Shown here piece by piece: positions 63,800 to 64,000 of a stretch of DNA of 64,000 nucleotides. The notes under the pieces are model-generated. The model saw only the letters and a program-made list of their open reading frames with translations. It had not been told where the DNA came from and did not search any database. The position numbers were made by a program, and so were the translations under genes. Each line of letters opens with the position of its first letter. Positions within the stretch are counted from its first letter, which is position 1. Origin of the DNA: Sepiola atlantica. Lineage: Eukaryota; Mollusca; Cephalopoda; Sepiida; Sepiolidae. The stretch is taken from positions 62,252,272 to 62,316,271 of the forward strand of contig OY744525.1 in the NCBI GenBank assembly GCA_963556195.1, in the 5' to 3' direction.

Positions 63800-64000
63800 T
63801 TTTCTACTTCGACTTTGCAACTTCAATCAGTCAAAAACAAACATCAATAAGAAAGATCGTGTTGCACTGATTTTCAAATATCATCCTAAACACTGATATT
63901 CAATTTGGACTTCACACGCGTAAGCACTTAAACGGTAAAGTCAATTGATCTTTTTCCTTCCACACAGACACACTCCTGAGGCAAATTCACAGTTTACTCA
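63305..64000. other. no gene recognised
   Basis: AT-rich sequence with (TA)n at 63380-63398 and 63768-63796. No identifiable gene or element. Confidence 0.4.

Overview
The window reads as nuclear DNA of a lophotrochozoan animal, most likely a coleoid cephalopod (octopus, squid or cuttlefish). It is AT-rich, full of (TA)n and (TATACACA)-type microsatellites, and packed with SINEs, LINE remnants, foldback elements and tandem repeats. Its one confident protein-coding gene is a protocadherin whose whole ectodomain, membrane span and proximal tail lie in a single exon. That architecture is typical of the large protocadherin family of octopus and squid. The species call is inference; no marker gene fixes it.

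Layout. 0-6.8 kb: CR1/jockey-type LINE fragments, a LINE C-terminal scrap, a ~70-bp satellite array (5.2-6.06 kb) carrying a foldback element, and a large inverted repeat (6.13-6.73 kb). 7-9.3 kb: little recognisable. 9.3-14.6 kb: dispersed repeats, a Penelope-type terminal repeat, a degenerate ~160-bp tandem repeat, a palindrome with an (AT)n loop, a tRNA-type SINE, and a 1.9-kb microsatellite zone split by another palindrome. 15.4-15.7 kb: a candidate minus-strand promoter with tandem ETS-like sites. 16.4-21.7 kb: U2 snRNA-headed SINEs, one with a perfect 15-bp target duplication and one nested in a Penelope-type repeat, plus a LINE endonuclease-like remnant. 23.4-23.6 kb: a second promoter-like segment. 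23.7-27 kb: AT-rich and mostly empty. 27-32.5 kb: tRNA- and 5S-type SINEs, a Penelope GIY-YIG pseudogene followed by its terminal repeat, and a 663-bp inverted-repeat transposon with an 8-bp duplication. 33.8-36.3 kb: the protocadherin exon on the minus strand. 37-40.2 kb: an RPL35A-like retrocopy scrap joined to LINE sequence, two further LINEs and a Helitron-like element. 41.8-43.4 kb: a homopyrimidine tract. 44.8-46.1 kb: a decayed P-element/THAP9-type transposase. 47.3-52.7 kb: SINEs, a 19-bp minisatellite, 5S-type SINE and a mariner-like MITE. 53-54.4 kb: a second array of the ~70-bp satellite in the opposite orientation. 56.8-58.2 kb: a 5'-truncated but uninterrupted LINE reverse transcriptase. 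60-63 kb: 5S SINE, LINE and SINE copies, and a homopurine tract.

Two themes link the repeats. First, SINEs with unrelated RNA heads (U2 snRNA, tRNA) appear to share one 3' tail. Second, a CTGANGA-hairpin-GAAAC motif recurs and in one place follows a Penelope GIY-YIG remnant, which suggests it descends from the hammerhead-type motif of Penelope-like elements. All calls were made by eye from the sequence; nothing was searched or folded computationally.
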